Position numbers and translations under genes: made by a program
Shown: one piece after another, positions 17,177-27,692 of the stretch
How positions within the stretch are numbered: the stretch's first letter is position 1
Layout: every line of letters begins with the position of its first letter
Source: an uncultured Phycisphaerae bacterium
GTDB lineage: Bacteria > Planctomycetota > Phycisphaerae > UBA1845 > Fen-1342
Direction: 5' to 3'
Assembly: GCA_937928595.1 (NCBI GenBank)
Contig: CALGJV010000014.1
Coordinates: 19,751 to 83,750 of the forward strand
DNA: 64,000 bases
The notes under the pieces: model-generated
Databases searched by the model: none
Seen by the model: the letters and a program-made list of their open reading frames with translations, nothing else
Told to the model about the DNA's origin: nothing

Positions 17177-17682
17177 AGGCCGAGTTCCGCGCCGGCCGCC
17201 AGGAACAACCGTCGCACTTCGGCGAGGCTCTGGGGGATGACCTTCGCATCCGCCAGCACGGCCATGAAGTTCGTGTCGCCGGACCACCGCGGCACGATGT
17301 GCTGATGGAGGTGGCCCGGCAGCCCGGCCCCGGCGCAGTGCCCGAGGTTCATGCCGATGTTGAACCCCTGCGCGGCCACCGCACGCTCCAAGACGCGCTT
17401 CGCATCACGCGTCCGCTGCATGAGCTCGAGCAGCACATCGTCGGGCAGGTCCTCCAGTTCCGCGGCGTGCGTGAGCGGCGCGATCAGGACGTGGCCGCTG
17501 CTGTAGGGGAAGCGGTTGAGCAAGGTGATCGTCGCAGGGCCGCGCCAAAGCACGTAGGCGGACTCGTCCTCCTCGGGGTGCGCCGCGGCGCGGCACAGGA
17601 AGCAACCCTCCGCCCCCGCGTTCAGCCCCCCGATGTACTCCATCCGCCACGGTGCCCACAAATTCTGCTGCGGTACAGTCAT
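17170..17682 (-). CDS. HIT-family nucleotide hydrolase
   Basis: The 170-residue protein carries the histidine triad GHLHQHIVPRW near the C-terminus. A CFLC pair and an acidic segment lie near the N-terminus (WAPWRMEYIGG, GCFLCRAAAHPEEDE), as in the Ap4A phosphorylase-like/HIT branch found in actinobacteria and planctomycetes. It should cleave dinucleoside polyphosphates or nucleotidyl conjugates using the central His. The start at ATG 17682 gives the conserved N-terminus; longer frames upstream are not conserved-looking. Confidence 0.9.
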   Translation of the reverse strand: MTVPQQNLWAPWRMEYIGGLNAGAEGCFLCRAAAHPEEDESAYVLWRGPATITLLNRFPYSSGHVLIAPLTHAAELEDLPDDVLLELMQRTRDAKRVLERAVAAQGFNIGMNLGHCAGAGLPGHLHQHIVPRWSGDTNFMAVLADAKVIPQSLAEVRRLFLAAGAELGLH

Positions 17683-17726
17683 GGGGTGCGACCTCGCGAC
17701 CGGCGCATCATCGGCCGCCGCCTCGG

Positions 17727-19145
17727 TCAGGGGTTGGCGTTCGCGGCGGGGGCTTCGGTGTCTCGCAACACCCGGATCGGGCGGCTGGCGCGGTACTCCG
17801 CGCCGGACTGCGTGACGACGAGCAGCTCGAGCGTGTAATCCCCCGGCTGATTGATCGTCCGCTGTCCATTCACGCCGTGGCCGATCTGCTGGTTGTTGAG
17901 CGTCCAAAGAAAGTCGGCCGTGCGGTGCCAGTCCGCCGGACAATCCGCCGAGAAGACCAGCCGCAGCGGGGCGAAGCCGACCGCCGAGGAGACGCTGATG
18001 CCCACCGGGGCGGCGCGGCGCGGGGCGGGCGCGGCCGGCGGATTCGACCGCGGCGCGGGCGCTTCGCGCACCGGCGCGGCGGCGGCCGCGGGAGTCGTCT
18101 CCGGAGCAATCACGTCCGTCGGCGGGAGCGGGCGCGGCGGCGTCGGTCCCCGCACGGGGGTAGCGCCGCTGCTGACGAAGCCGCGCGCCGGCGATGATGA
18201 AGGCGGCGACTCGGGACTGCGCTCCACGCGGGTGAAGTTCCCCGCCAGCAAGGCGATCCCCGAGGCGTTGCCCTCGATCGCCTGCCGGCCCACCAGCACG
18301 TCGGGCGTGCGGTTCGGCTCCGCGCCGCAGACGTGGGCGAAGAAGTCCGCGGCCACGTCGGGCGTCCGCTCATGCCCGAGCTTGTTCAGGTAGACCCAGG
18401 CGAGGTTCTTGTACCCGTGCGACTCGTACCACTGAATCGCCTGGCGCGACTCCTCCTTGCAGATGGCGAAGTCGTTGCGGGTGCTCAGAATCAGGATCGG
18501 GTGGTACCGGGAGCGGGCCACGAGGCCGGGGTCGAGGACGGCGGACGTGAAATTCGACTGCCGCACCGCCAAGCACGTGAAGCGCGCCGGGTGGCGGTTC
18601 AGGACGTAGTGCGCCATGTAACCGCCGCTCGACCAGCTCGTGGACAGCACGTTGGCCGGATCAGCCCGGGTGGTCTGGAAGACGTGATCCATGATCGCGA
18701 GCACGGCGTCGGCGTCCGCCTCGAACGTGCTGTTCAACCGCCGCAGCGGGAATTCCCCGAAGAAGAAATCGAACGCACGCAGCTCCGGTGCGCACACGAT
18801 GAAGCCGTACCGGTCGGCCTCCTGCTCCCACTCGCGGGCCTGGGCGTGCGCCGTGTCGTACGGCTTCATGCCGTGGAAGGTCATGACCAGCGGCCAGCGC
18901 CGCGTCTGACGGCTGGTTTCGTCCAGCGACGCGTAACCCTGCGGCAGGTAGCGCCAGTAGGCCCGACCTTTCGTGGGCTCGACGATCCGCTCCAGCCGGC
19001 CGGCGCCGCGGGGTTGCGGGACCGCGCAGCCCGTGAGCAGCGCCAAAACCGCAGCGGACAGAAGACAACACCTTGCCGCCCGCGGCGGGACGAGGTGACG
19101 GTATGCGGGCCGGTTCGATCCGATGGTTCGTGCTCTCCGCTGCAA
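17727..19145 (-). CDS. Secreted alpha/beta-hydrolase lipoprotein with C-terminal PKD-like domain
   Basis: About 470 residues. An N-terminal lipoprotein signal ends in LLTGC. The hydrolase domain (about residues 50-300) has RYLPQGY, MTFHGMKPYD and the nucleophile-elbow-like STSWSSGGYMAHYVL, with a late LNKLGHERTPDVA likely holding the catalytic His. This resembles PHB-depolymerase/feruloyl-esterase-like proteins. A Pro/Ala-rich linker leads to a PKD-like beta domain (FAPLRLVFSADCPADW, QPGDYTLELLV). No ATG or GTG fits; TTG codons at 19145, 19160 or 19163 are candidate starts, so the N-terminus is uncertain. Confidence 0.7.
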   Translation of the reverse strand: MQRRARTIGSNRPAYRHLVPPRAARCCLLSAAVLALLTGCAVPQPRGAGRLERIVEPTKGRAYWRYLPQGYASLDETSRQTRRWPLVMTFHGMKPYDTAHAQAREWEQEADRYGFIVCAPELRAFDFFFGEFPLRRLNSTFEADADAVLAIMDHVFQTTRADPANVLSTSWSSGGYMAHYVLNRHPARFTCLAVRQSNFTSAVLDPGLVARSRYHPILILSTRNDFAICKEESRQAIQWYESHGYKNLAWVYLNKLGHERTPDVAADFFAHVCGAEPNRTPDVLVGRQAIEGNASGIALLAGNFTRVERSPESPPSSSPARGFVSSGATPVRGPTPPRPLPPTDVIAPETTPAAAAAPVREAPAPRSNPPAAPAPRRAAPVGISVSSAVGFAPLRLVFSADCPADWHRTADFLWTLNNQQIGHGVNGQRTINQPGDYTLELLVVTQSGAEYRASRPIRVLRDTEAPAANANP

Positions 19146-19426
19146 GCGCCGCGACGACAACAAGTTGAGCGCGCACCGCGCGCACGCTCCGCCCCCAGGT
19201 AGTGCCACTAGTGTAGCGGCTCGGCCGGGCCCTGCAATGGCCCCCGCCGACGCACTGCCGCCCAAGCCCCGGCACCCGCCCCCTCTATCGGCACAGCCCG
19301 GAGCCGCCGCACAGCCCCTCGTCCCGGCCCGTCGCCGCCGTCCGGAGCGACCGTCGTGCCTGCGGGCCCGCCGCCGCGCCCGCAACGAGCGCCCGACCGC
19401 GCGTCGGACGACCTGACGCGCGCCGG

Positions 19427-20770
19427 TCAGCGCAGCGCGGCCAGTGCGTCGTCGAGAATCTCGATGCCGGCGTCCAGCTCGCTGCGCTCGACGTCCAGCA
19501 CGGGGCGGAAGCGCAGCGATTTCACGCCGCACGGCAGGATCAGCATGCCGCGGGCGAAGCAAGCGTCCCGCAGCTTGTTGCGCAGCGCCGGATCCGGAAG
19601 GTCGAACGCGCACATCAGCCCGCGGCCCCGCACCGCCGAAACGCAGTCGTGCCGCGCCGCCAGGCCCCGCAGCCGCTCGAGCAGGTACGTCCCGGACTCG
19701 GCTGTGTGCGTGAGCAGGTCCTCGTCCCGGATGATCCGCAGCAGCTCGGTGGCCCGGACCATGTCGGCGATGTTCCCGCCCCAGGTACTGTTGATCCGCG
19801 ACGACGTGCGGAACACGTTCTCGGGCACCTCGTCGATCCGCGGCCCGGCCATGAGCCCGCAAACCTGCATCTTCTTCCCGAACACGAGAATGTCGGGCCG
19901 CACGCCGAAGTGCTCGCAGCACCACATCCGGCCCGTGATGCCGCACCCGCACTGGATCTCGTCGAAGATGAGCAGAAAGTCGTGCCGGTCGGCCAGCTCC
20001 CGCAGCTTCCGCAGGAACTCGCCGCGGAAGTGATTGTCCCCGCCTTCGCCCTGAATCGGCTCGACGATGAGCGCGGCGATTTCGGGACCGTAGCGAGCGA
20101 CGGCGTCTTCGATCTGTCGGACCGCTTGCGCCTCGCGCGCCGCAACCTCGGCCGCACGCTGCGGCTCCGGCAGGGCGAAATCGAGCACCGGATTGTCGAT
20201 CCGCGGCCAGTCGAACTTCGGGAAGTACATGGTCTTCCGCGGGTCGGGCGAGTCCGTCAGGCTCAGGGCATACCCGCTGCGCCCGTGGAAGCACTGGCGG
20301 AAGTGCAGGACCCGGTGGCCGATTTCGCCGCGGCCGGCCGCCAGGTTCTTCCGCACCTTCCAGTCGAACGCCGCCTTGAGGGCGTTTTCGACGGCCAGGG
20401 TGCCGCCGTCGATGAAGAAGAAGTGCTCCAGGCCGGGCAGCCCCGCCACCTCGTCGAGGGTTCGCACGAACTCCGCATAGAATGTCGTGTAGATATCAGA
20501 GTTGGCGACCTTGGTCGTGGCCGCCGTCAGGAGCCGGGCCTGGAAGTCCGGGTCGTGGAGACGTGGGTGGTTGTAGCCGACCGGGTACGACGCGAAAAAG
20601 GAGTAGAAGTCGAGATAGTCGCGGCCCGACCGGGCGTCGCGCAGGCGACTCCCGCGACTGGCGTCGAGATCGAGCACGATTTCGAAGCCGTCCACCTGGA
20701 TCCGCTGCCGCAGAATCGCGAGGGCGTCCTCCGGCGACAGCGGTTGCGTCGGGTTCTTCGCGACCAGCAT
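19427..20770 (-). CDS. lat: L-lysine 6-aminotransferase (lysine epsilon-aminotransferase)
   Basis: The 447-residue class-III PLP aminotransferase has the Lat-specific stretch FDEIQCGCGITGRMW, FGKKMQVCGLMAG (PLP lysine in GKK) and SSRINSTWGGNIADMVRA. The N-terminal DLDASRGSRLRDARSGRDY and the FHGRSGYALSLT loop also fit. It transfers the lysine epsilon-amino group to 2-oxoglutarate, giving 2-aminoadipate semialdehyde (piperideine-6-carboxylate). The ATG at 20770 has AAGGAGG about 5 nt upstream. No dehydrogenase or other lysine-catabolic gene is adjacent. Confidence 0.92.
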   Translation of the reverse strand: MLVAKNPTQPLSPEDALAILRQRIQVDGFEIVLDLDASRGSRLRDARSGRDYLDFYSFFASYPVGYNHPRLHDPDFQARLLTAATTKVANSDIYTTFYAEFVRTLDEVAGLPGLEHFFFIDGGTLAVENALKAAFDWKVRKNLAAGRGEIGHRVLHFRQCFHGRSGYALSLTDSPDPRKTMYFPKFDWPRIDNPVLDFALPEPQRAAEVAAREAQAVRQIEDAVARYGPEIAALIVEPIQGEGGDNHFRGEFLRKLRELADRHDFLLIFDEIQCGCGITGRMWCCEHFGVRPDILVFGKKMQVCGLMAGPRIDEVPENVFRTSSRINSTWGGNIADMVRATELLRIIRDEDLLTHTAESGTYLLERLRGLAARHDCVSAVRGRGLMCAFDLPDPALRNKLRDACFARGMLILPCGVKSLRFRPVLDVERSELDAGIEILDDALAALR

Positions 20771-20946
20771 ACAACCTCCTTCCGGACGACCGGCCGATGG
20801 GCCGGCCCTGGGACCGGATCGGCTATTCTCGCATTTTGCGCCCGCGGTGGGAACCCCCGCGGACCCCGAACGGACGCCCCGCGACTGCCCGATAGTGCCG
20901 TGCCTGCGATTCAATCGGCCGGGCGTGACCCCGGCAGGAGTCGGCC

Positions 20947-22449
<1,503 letters not shown>

Positions 22450-22565
22450 CGCCCGCGGGCGGCCGACCGGCCCGCCGCGGCCGTGACGGCGCCGGTACTG
22501 ATTTACCGGGAGAGACCCAGAGTCCAGCGGAGCCGCGACGCCGGGCCGGGCGGGTCCGGGCACGG

Positions 22566-24857
22566 CTACAGCAGGTCGAGGGGGTCCACGTCCACCACGC
22601 ACCGCTGCGTCGCCGGCCGCAGCAGCCGGTTGTCCGCGGCGGCCCGCAGGAAGTGCGTCAGCGTGCCGTCGCGCGGGCCGCGGACCAGCACCTGGTAGCG
22701 CGACAGGCCGCGCAGGCGCGGTCGCACGCACGGCTCGGCCGGGTCCACCCGCAGGCGAGCGTCGAGCCGGCCCGCCAGCGTGCGCAGGGCGTCGGCCAGC
22801 CGTCGGGCGGCGTCCCGCGCCCGTCCGGGACGATCATCGGCGACCACGACCCGCGCGAGCCGCGTCCACGGCGGCCACTCCAGCGCGCGACGGGCCTCGA
22901 GCTCACGCGCGGCGAAGGACTCGTAGTCGATGCGCAGCGCGTCCGCCACCGTGGCCGACGGCCGGCGGCACTGCACCAGCGCGAGCGATTCGCCCGCGCG
23001 GCGCCCGGCGCGCCCGACGACCTGCACGATGAGCTGGAAGACGCGCTCGGCGGCCCGAAAATCCGGCAGCGCGAGCGCGGCGTCCGCGTCGATCACGCCG
23101 ACCAGCCGCACGCGCGGGAAGTCCAGGCCCTTCGCGATCATCTGCGTGCCGAGCAGCACGTCTGCGGCCCCTTCCTCGAACGCCCGCAGCGCCGCCTCGT
23201 AATCGCTCCGCCGCCGCATCGTATCGCGGTCCAGGCGCAGCAGCCGCAGCCCCGGCAGCGTCGTGTGCAGCTCGTCCTCGAGTCGCTGGACGCCCGCGCC
23301 GCACCGCTCCAGCCGACCGCCGCAGGTGTCATCCCGGCACGTCGCGGGCGCGTCCTGCGCCCGGCCGCAGCGGTGGCACTTCAGCCGGCCGTCCGACTTG
23401 TGGAAGACCAGCGCGACGCCGCAATGCTCGCACGTGAGCACCTGCCCGCACTGCGCGCAGCGCAGCGCGACGGCGAAGCCGCGGCGGTTGTGCAGGAGGA
23501 TGGCCTGCGCACCGGCGTTCCGCACCGCGCGCAACTGCTCGACGAGCTCGACGGAGAGCAGCGTGACGCCCCGCTCCCGGGTCGGTGTGCATGCCAGCCG
23601 CGCCACCGGCAGTTGCGCTCCCGGCACGCGCTCCGGCAGCCGCAGCAGTCGAAAGTGCGGGCGTCGCTCGACGTTGTGCCACGTCTCGAGCGCGGGCGTC
23701 GCGGAGCCGAGCACGACCGGCACCCCCTCGAGCTGGGCGCGCCGGATCGCGACGTCGCGCGCGTGGTAGTACGGCGCCGCCAGGTTCTTGAAGCTGCTTT
23801 CCTGCTCCTCATCCACGACCAGCAGGCCGAGCCGCGGGCACGGCGCGAAGACCGCCGCGCGGGTCCCGAGCACCACGTCGCACGAGCCGGCGGCGATCGC
23901 GGCGTGCGCGGCCAGCCGCTCGCGCGGCGCCAGTCGGCTGTGCAGCACCGCCACGCGTCCGAACCGCCGACGCAGGCGCGCGACGAGCTGCGTCGTCAGC
24001 GCGATCTCCGGAATGAGCAGCACGGCCTGCCGCCCCGCCGCCACGACCGCCCGGATCGCGCGGACGTAGACTTCCGTCTTGCCGCTGCCGGGCACGCCGA
24101 ACAGCACGAATACGCGAAACGACGGCGCGGGTGCCGCGGCCGCGCGGATCTCGTCCAGCGCCGCCTGCTGGCCGGGCGTCAGCGCGAAGGCATCCTCGTC
24201 AACCGTGGCCGGTCCGCCCGGGTCCGGCGGCTCGACCGGCGCCGCGGGCGGCGCGTCTTCCGTACGCACGCTGCGAGCCAGCACTCCGCCGGCCACCAAG
24301 CGCCGGAGGACCGCGGCCGACGCGCCCGTCCGCGCGGCCAGTTCGCGGCGCGGCAGCGGCCCCTCGGCCAGCGCCGCCAGCACCGCCCGCTGGCGGGGGG
24401 TCAGACGGGCGGGGGCGGCACCCGGCCCCCGCTCCAGGTACTCGACGCGGCGGGTCGGCGGCCGCCGCAGGCCGAGCGGCAGCACGGCCGCGAATACCTT
24501 CCACGGCGGACACGCGTAGTACTCACTGATCCACAGGCCCAGCGTCACCAGCGCTGCCGACAACGGCAGCGGCGACCCGGCGACATCTGCGATGGGTGGG
24601 CGCGTCTGGTCCCACGGCCGTTCCGCGATCCCCACACACAGCCCGTCGACCATGCGGCGCCCGCTGCGAAGCGGAACGCGCACCGGCGTGCCGATGGCGA
24701 TCTGAGCGAGGAGGGCGTCCGGTACGGCATATGGGACCGGGGCGAACACCGGCGCCCGGAGAATCACGTCGGCGACGTGTTGCCGCGCGGCTTCACCGGC
24801 GCCGGGCATCAGCCAGTATTGGCGGACCTTGCGGGAGCCTTCGCCGCGCCGGGCCAT
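22566..24857 (-). CDS. priA: Primosomal replication-restart helicase PriA
   Basis: The 763-residue superfamily-2 helicase has an N-terminal DNA-binding domain, Walker A GVPGSGKTEVYVRAI and a DEEQ box where DEEH is usual. GSATPALETW, eight zinc-binding Cys (CAQCGQVLTCEHC, LKCHRCGR, CRDDTCGG) and motifs GTQMIAKGLDFPRV and QVVGRAGRR follow. PriA reloads the replisome at collapsed forks. The ATG at 24857 is preceded by GGAGG. Length is within the family range. Confidence 0.95.
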   Translation of the reverse strand: MARRGEGSRKVRQYWLMPGAGEAARQHVADVILRAPVFAPVPYAVPDALLAQIAIGTPVRVPLRSGRRMVDGLCVGIAERPWDQTRPPIADVAGSPLPLSAALVTLGLWISEYYACPPWKVFAAVLPLGLRRPPTRRVEYLERGPGAAPARLTPRQRAVLAALAEGPLPRRELAARTGASAAVLRRLVAGGVLARSVRTEDAPPAAPVEPPDPGGPATVDEDAFALTPGQQAALDEIRAAAAPAPSFRVFVLFGVPGSGKTEVYVRAIRAVVAAGRQAVLLIPEIALTTQLVARLRRRFGRVAVLHSRLAPRERLAAHAAIAAGSCDVVLGTRAAVFAPCPRLGLLVVDEEQESSFKNLAAPYYHARDVAIRRAQLEGVPVVLGSATPALETWHNVERRPHFRLLRLPERVPGAQLPVARLACTPTRERGVTLLSVELVEQLRAVRNAGAQAILLHNRRGFAVALRCAQCGQVLTCEHCGVALVFHKSDGRLKCHRCGRAQDAPATCRDDTCGGRLERCGAGVQRLEDELHTTLPGLRLLRLDRDTMRRRSDYEAALRAFEEGAADVLLGTQMIAKGLDFPRVRLVGVIDADAALALPDFRAAERVFQLIVQVVGRAGRRAGESLALVQCRRPSATVADALRIDYESFAARELEARRALEWPPWTRLARVVVADDRPGRARDAARRLADALRTLAGRLDARLRVDPAEPCVRPRLRGLSRYQVLVRGPRDGTLTHFLRAAADNRLLRPATQRCVVDVDPLDLL

Positions 24858-25111
24858 GCCGCGGGCCTCCTGTCGCCGCGTCGGGCGCGGCGCTCGACAC
24901 ATTATGGGCCGCGGGTCCGCAGGCCGCACGTTGATCCGGGACGACAACGCGATTGCGGTTGCCGCCCTACTGTAAACCCCGAACAAGGTGGCCGATGACA
25001 GACCAGTACGGCTGATCCGGGGCCCGCGGCGGCGGTACGCAGCGTTGCACGGGGCCGGTGCCGGACGGGGGCGGCGCCCGTCCAGTGATGGTACACCCAG
25101 GAAGATTCGAG

Positions 25112-26134
25112 ATGGCGGACACGCCGGCAGAACACATCGTGGTCGTGGACGACGATACGGCGCTGCTCGCGCTGCTGACGCGGCAGTTGCAGCGGGCCGG
25201 GTTCGAAGTTCACGCGTTCGACTCAGGTCCTCCCGCGCTGGAGGCCGTGTCCAGGCTGGTTACGTGCCTGGTCGTGGCGGACTGGAACATGCCCGGCATG
25301 GACGGCCTTCAGCTCTGCCGCGCCGTGCGCGAGCTCGAGGCGATGCAGGCGGTCCAGCAGGTCTACTTCATCCTTTTAACCGCCCACGACCGCAAGGAAC
25401 AGGTTGTCGAGGGGCTCGCCGCCGGCGCCAACGACTACCTCACCAAGCCCTACCACGAAGGCGAACTGCTGGCCCGTGTGCGCGTCGGTGAGCGCATGGT
25501 GCGGCTGTCGCGCGAACTGCTGCAACGCACGGTCGAACTGCACAAAGCCAACGCTCAGATGGCGGTTCTGGCTGCCCGCCTGGAACAGCAGGCCCGCTCG
25601 GATACTCTGACCGGGCTGCCGAACCGACGCTGCCTGTTCGAGCGCTTCCACGAGCAGTGGGAGCTGAGCACGCGCAGCGGCCTACCGCTGAGCTGCGTCG
25701 TCATCGACGTGGACCGCTTCAAGCAGATCAACGACACGTTCGGGCATGCCACCGGTGACCTCGTGCTGCAAAAACTCGCCGAAGTCCTGCGAGACTCCTC
25801 GCGGCGTCCGGACCTGTGCGCCCGGTACGGCGGTGAAGAGTTCGCGATCGTCTGCCCCGCCACCGACTTGAGGGGCGCGGCACAGCTCGCCGAGCGACTT
25901 CGCGCGGCGGTGGAGCTGGAGTCCAGCACTTGGAGCCTCGGCCCGCCGCGCATCACGGTCAGTTGCGGCGTGGCCGAGCGCCGCTCGGACATGCCCGGAC
26001 CGGACGAGCTCCTGCGGCTGGCCGACGCCATGCTCTACGAGGCCAAGGCCCACGGACGCAACCAGGTCTGGCGCTGCGTCGGTGCGGGCGGCGGCGAACG
26101 CGTGCCAGCCGAAACGGCCCTGAGCACCTCCTGA
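25112..26134 (+). CDS. Response regulator with GGDEF diguanylate cyclase domain
   Basis: This 340-residue PleD-like protein has a receiver domain (about residues 8-125) with acidic pocket VVDDD, phospho-acceptor Asp in VVADWNMPGMDG and conserved Lys in YLTKPY. A coiled-coil linker follows, then a GGDEF domain (about residues 170-325) with active-site RYGGEEF and an RxxD inhibitory site (RRPD) five residues before it. It should make cyclic di-GMP when phosphorylated. No histidine kinase is adjacent. Confidence 0.94.
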   Translation: MADTPAEHIVVVDDDTALLALLTRQLQRAGFEVHAFDSGPPALEAVSRLVTCLVVADWNMPGMDGLQLCRAVRELEAMQAVQQVYFILLTAHDRKEQVVEGLAAGANDYLTKPYHEGELLARVRVGERMVRLSRELLQRTVELHKANAQMAVLAARLEQQARSDTLTGLPNRRCLFERFHEQWELSTRSGLPLSCVVIDVDRFKQINDTFGHATGDLVLQKLAEVLRDSSRRPDLCARYGGEEFAIVCPATDLRGAAQLAERLRAAVELESSTWSLGPPRITVSCGVAERRSDMPGPDELLRLADAMLYEAKAHGRNQVWRCVGAGGGERVPAETALSTS

Positions 26135-26223
26135 GCCGGCTCCGCCGGCACGCGGACCGACCCGCGCAGAGCCGCCGACGGGTTCGCGGTGCCGGCCGTT
26201 GGCCCGTCCCATCCACCCGCGTC

Positions 26224-26229
26224 TACAAT
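26224..26229 (+). promoter_or_regulatory. Likely -10 of surE (TACAAT), leaderless spacing
   Basis: TACAAT is followed by exactly 6 nt and then the surE GTG at 26236, so transcription should begin at or next to the start codon. No Shine-Dalgarno is present. Confidence 0.4.
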
Positions 26230-26235
26230 GCCCGC

Positions 26236-27000
26236 GTGCATGTGCTCCTGACCAACGACGACGGCATTCTCGCGCCGGGGCTGGCGGCGCTGTACCGCGC
26301 CGTCGCCGACCTCGGCCGCGTAGACGTCGTGGCCCCGGCCGACTCGCAGTCCGCCGTCGGGCATGCGATCTCGGTGCTCAAGCCGCTCGCCGTGCGGCGG
26401 CTCCATGTCGGAAACACGTTCCACGGGTGGAGTGTCGCGGGGCGGCCGGCCGACTGCGTGAAGCTGGCGATGATCGAGCTGCTGGATCGCCAGCCCGATC
26501 TCGTCCTCAGCGGGATCAACGCGGGCGCCAACACCGGCGTGAACGTGCTGTACAGCGGGACCGTGGCCGGGGCGATCGAGGGGGCGCTCTTCGGCGTGCC
26601 GGCGGTGGCAATTTCGCAGGAACTCTGCGACGAGCTCGATTTCGACCGCTCGGGAGCGGTCGCGCGCCGCGTGCTGGACACTTTTCTCGCCACCCGCCCC
26701 GCGCCCGGAATGTGCATCAGCATCAACCTCCCGGCGTCGCGCCCCGGCTGGCCGCGCGGCGTCCGCTGCTGCCCGCAGGCACCCGTCAGCTGGCAGGAGC
26801 ACTACCGCAAGCAGGTCAATTCGGACGGCGAAACGATCTACTGGCTCGACGGGTGGCAGTCCGACGAAACCGGGACGCCGGACAGCGACGTCGCGGCCGT
26901 GCGCGACGGGTTCGTGGCCGTGACGCCGCTGCGGGCCGACTTGACGGACCGCGACCGGCTCGACGCGTTACGCGCATGGCCGTGGCCGAGACTGGACTGA
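26236..27000 (+). CDS. surE: 5'/3'-nucleotidase SurE
   Basis: The 254-residue protein carries the SurE metal-site and core motifs: VLLTNDDGILAPGL at the N-terminus (two Asp ligands), VVAPADSQSAVGHAI, SGINAGANTGVNVLYSGTVA and a C-terminal VTPLRADLTD. It dephosphorylates nucleoside monophosphates in stationary phase or stress. The GTG start gives the usual N-terminus directly before the DD motif. Confidence 0.95.
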   Translation: MHVLLTNDDGILAPGLAALYRAVADLGRVDVVAPADSQSAVGHAISVLKPLAVRRLHVGNTFHGWSVAGRPADCVKLAMIELLDRQPDLVLSGINAGANTGVNVLYSGTVAGAIEGALFGVPAVAISQELCDELDFDRSGAVARRVLDTFLATRPAPGMCISINLPASRPGWPRGVRCCPQAPVSWQEHYRKQVNSDGETIYWLDGWQSDETGTPDSDVAAVRDGFVAVTPLRADLTDRDRLDALRAWPWPRLD

Positions 27001-27029
27001 GAACGCCGCGCTCGGCGTATCGCCGGCGT

Positions 27030-27692
27030 TCACACGCGCGTGTTAGGCCGGCGCGGCGTGAGCGCGCCGGTCGGGCAGGCGGCGGCGACGCGCCGGCCCG
27101 CGCGCGTCAGGGCAGCGGCCACGGACTGCTCGAACGGGACGCCGATGCGCGCGTCGCTGCCCCGGCCGACCACGGTCAGGCCGAGGGGCTCGCCGACCTG
27201 CTCGGCCAGCTGCACGCAGAGTCCGCAGAGAATGCACTTGCCGGGGTCGAAGATGATCTCGGGGTGATCGTCCCGCGGCGTGCTCGGGCGCGGCGTCGCC
27301 GCGAAACGCCGCGGATTCGCGCCGTAGGCCAGCGCGTACTTGCGCAGGCGGCAGAGCTCCTCCTGGCCGCAGTCGCAGGGACCGTCGCCGCGCAGACCGC
27401 AGGCCGTGGCGTGCTCGGAGAGCAGCAGCTCCAGCGCCGTGCGGCGCAGCGCGCGAAGCGCCTCGGTTTCGCTCTCGATGCGCTGGCCGTCCTCGGCCGG
27501 CGTCGCGCACGCGGGGACGATCCGGCCGGTCTCGACCAGCCGCACGACGCACGCCATGCAGGACGTGTTGGGCGTGCAGCCCGGGTGGTAGCAGAGCGCC
27601 GGAATGTCGTGCCCGGCCTTGCGGACCGCGGCCAGCAGGTTGCTGCCCGGGGCCACATCGACTACGACGTCATCGACGATCACGCGCGGCAC
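27030..27692 (-). CDS. HoxU/HydA-N-terminal-like 2Fe-2S and 4Fe-4S protein
   Basis: This is a 220-residue electron-transfer subunit. A ferredoxin [2Fe-2S] fold has Cys34, 45, 48 and 62 (CYHPGCTPNTSCMAC). A His/Cys3 cluster region follows (EHATACGLRGDGPCDCGQEELC: His94 plus Cys). One C-terminal [4Fe-4S] site has Cys153, 156, 159 and Cys206 (CILCGLC and AACPTGA). This matches the diaphorase-type subunit of NAD-linked hydrogenases and formate dehydrogenases, but no H-cluster or other catalytic domain is attached. The GTG at 27692 has GAGGAG 5 nt upstream and overlaps the preceding gene by 13 bp; a second GTG at 27683 would give a 4-bp overlap. Confidence 0.82.
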   Translation of the reverse strand: MPRVIVDDVVVDVAPGSNLLAAVRKAGHDIPALCYHPGCTPNTSCMACVVRLVETGRIVPACATPAEDGQRIESETEALRALRRTALELLLSEHATACGLRGDGPCDCGQEELCRLRKYALAYGANPRRFAATPRPSTPRDDHPEIIFDPGKCILCGLCVQLAEQVGEPLGLTVVGRGSDARIGVPFEQSVAAALTRAGRRVAAACPTGALTPRRPNTRV

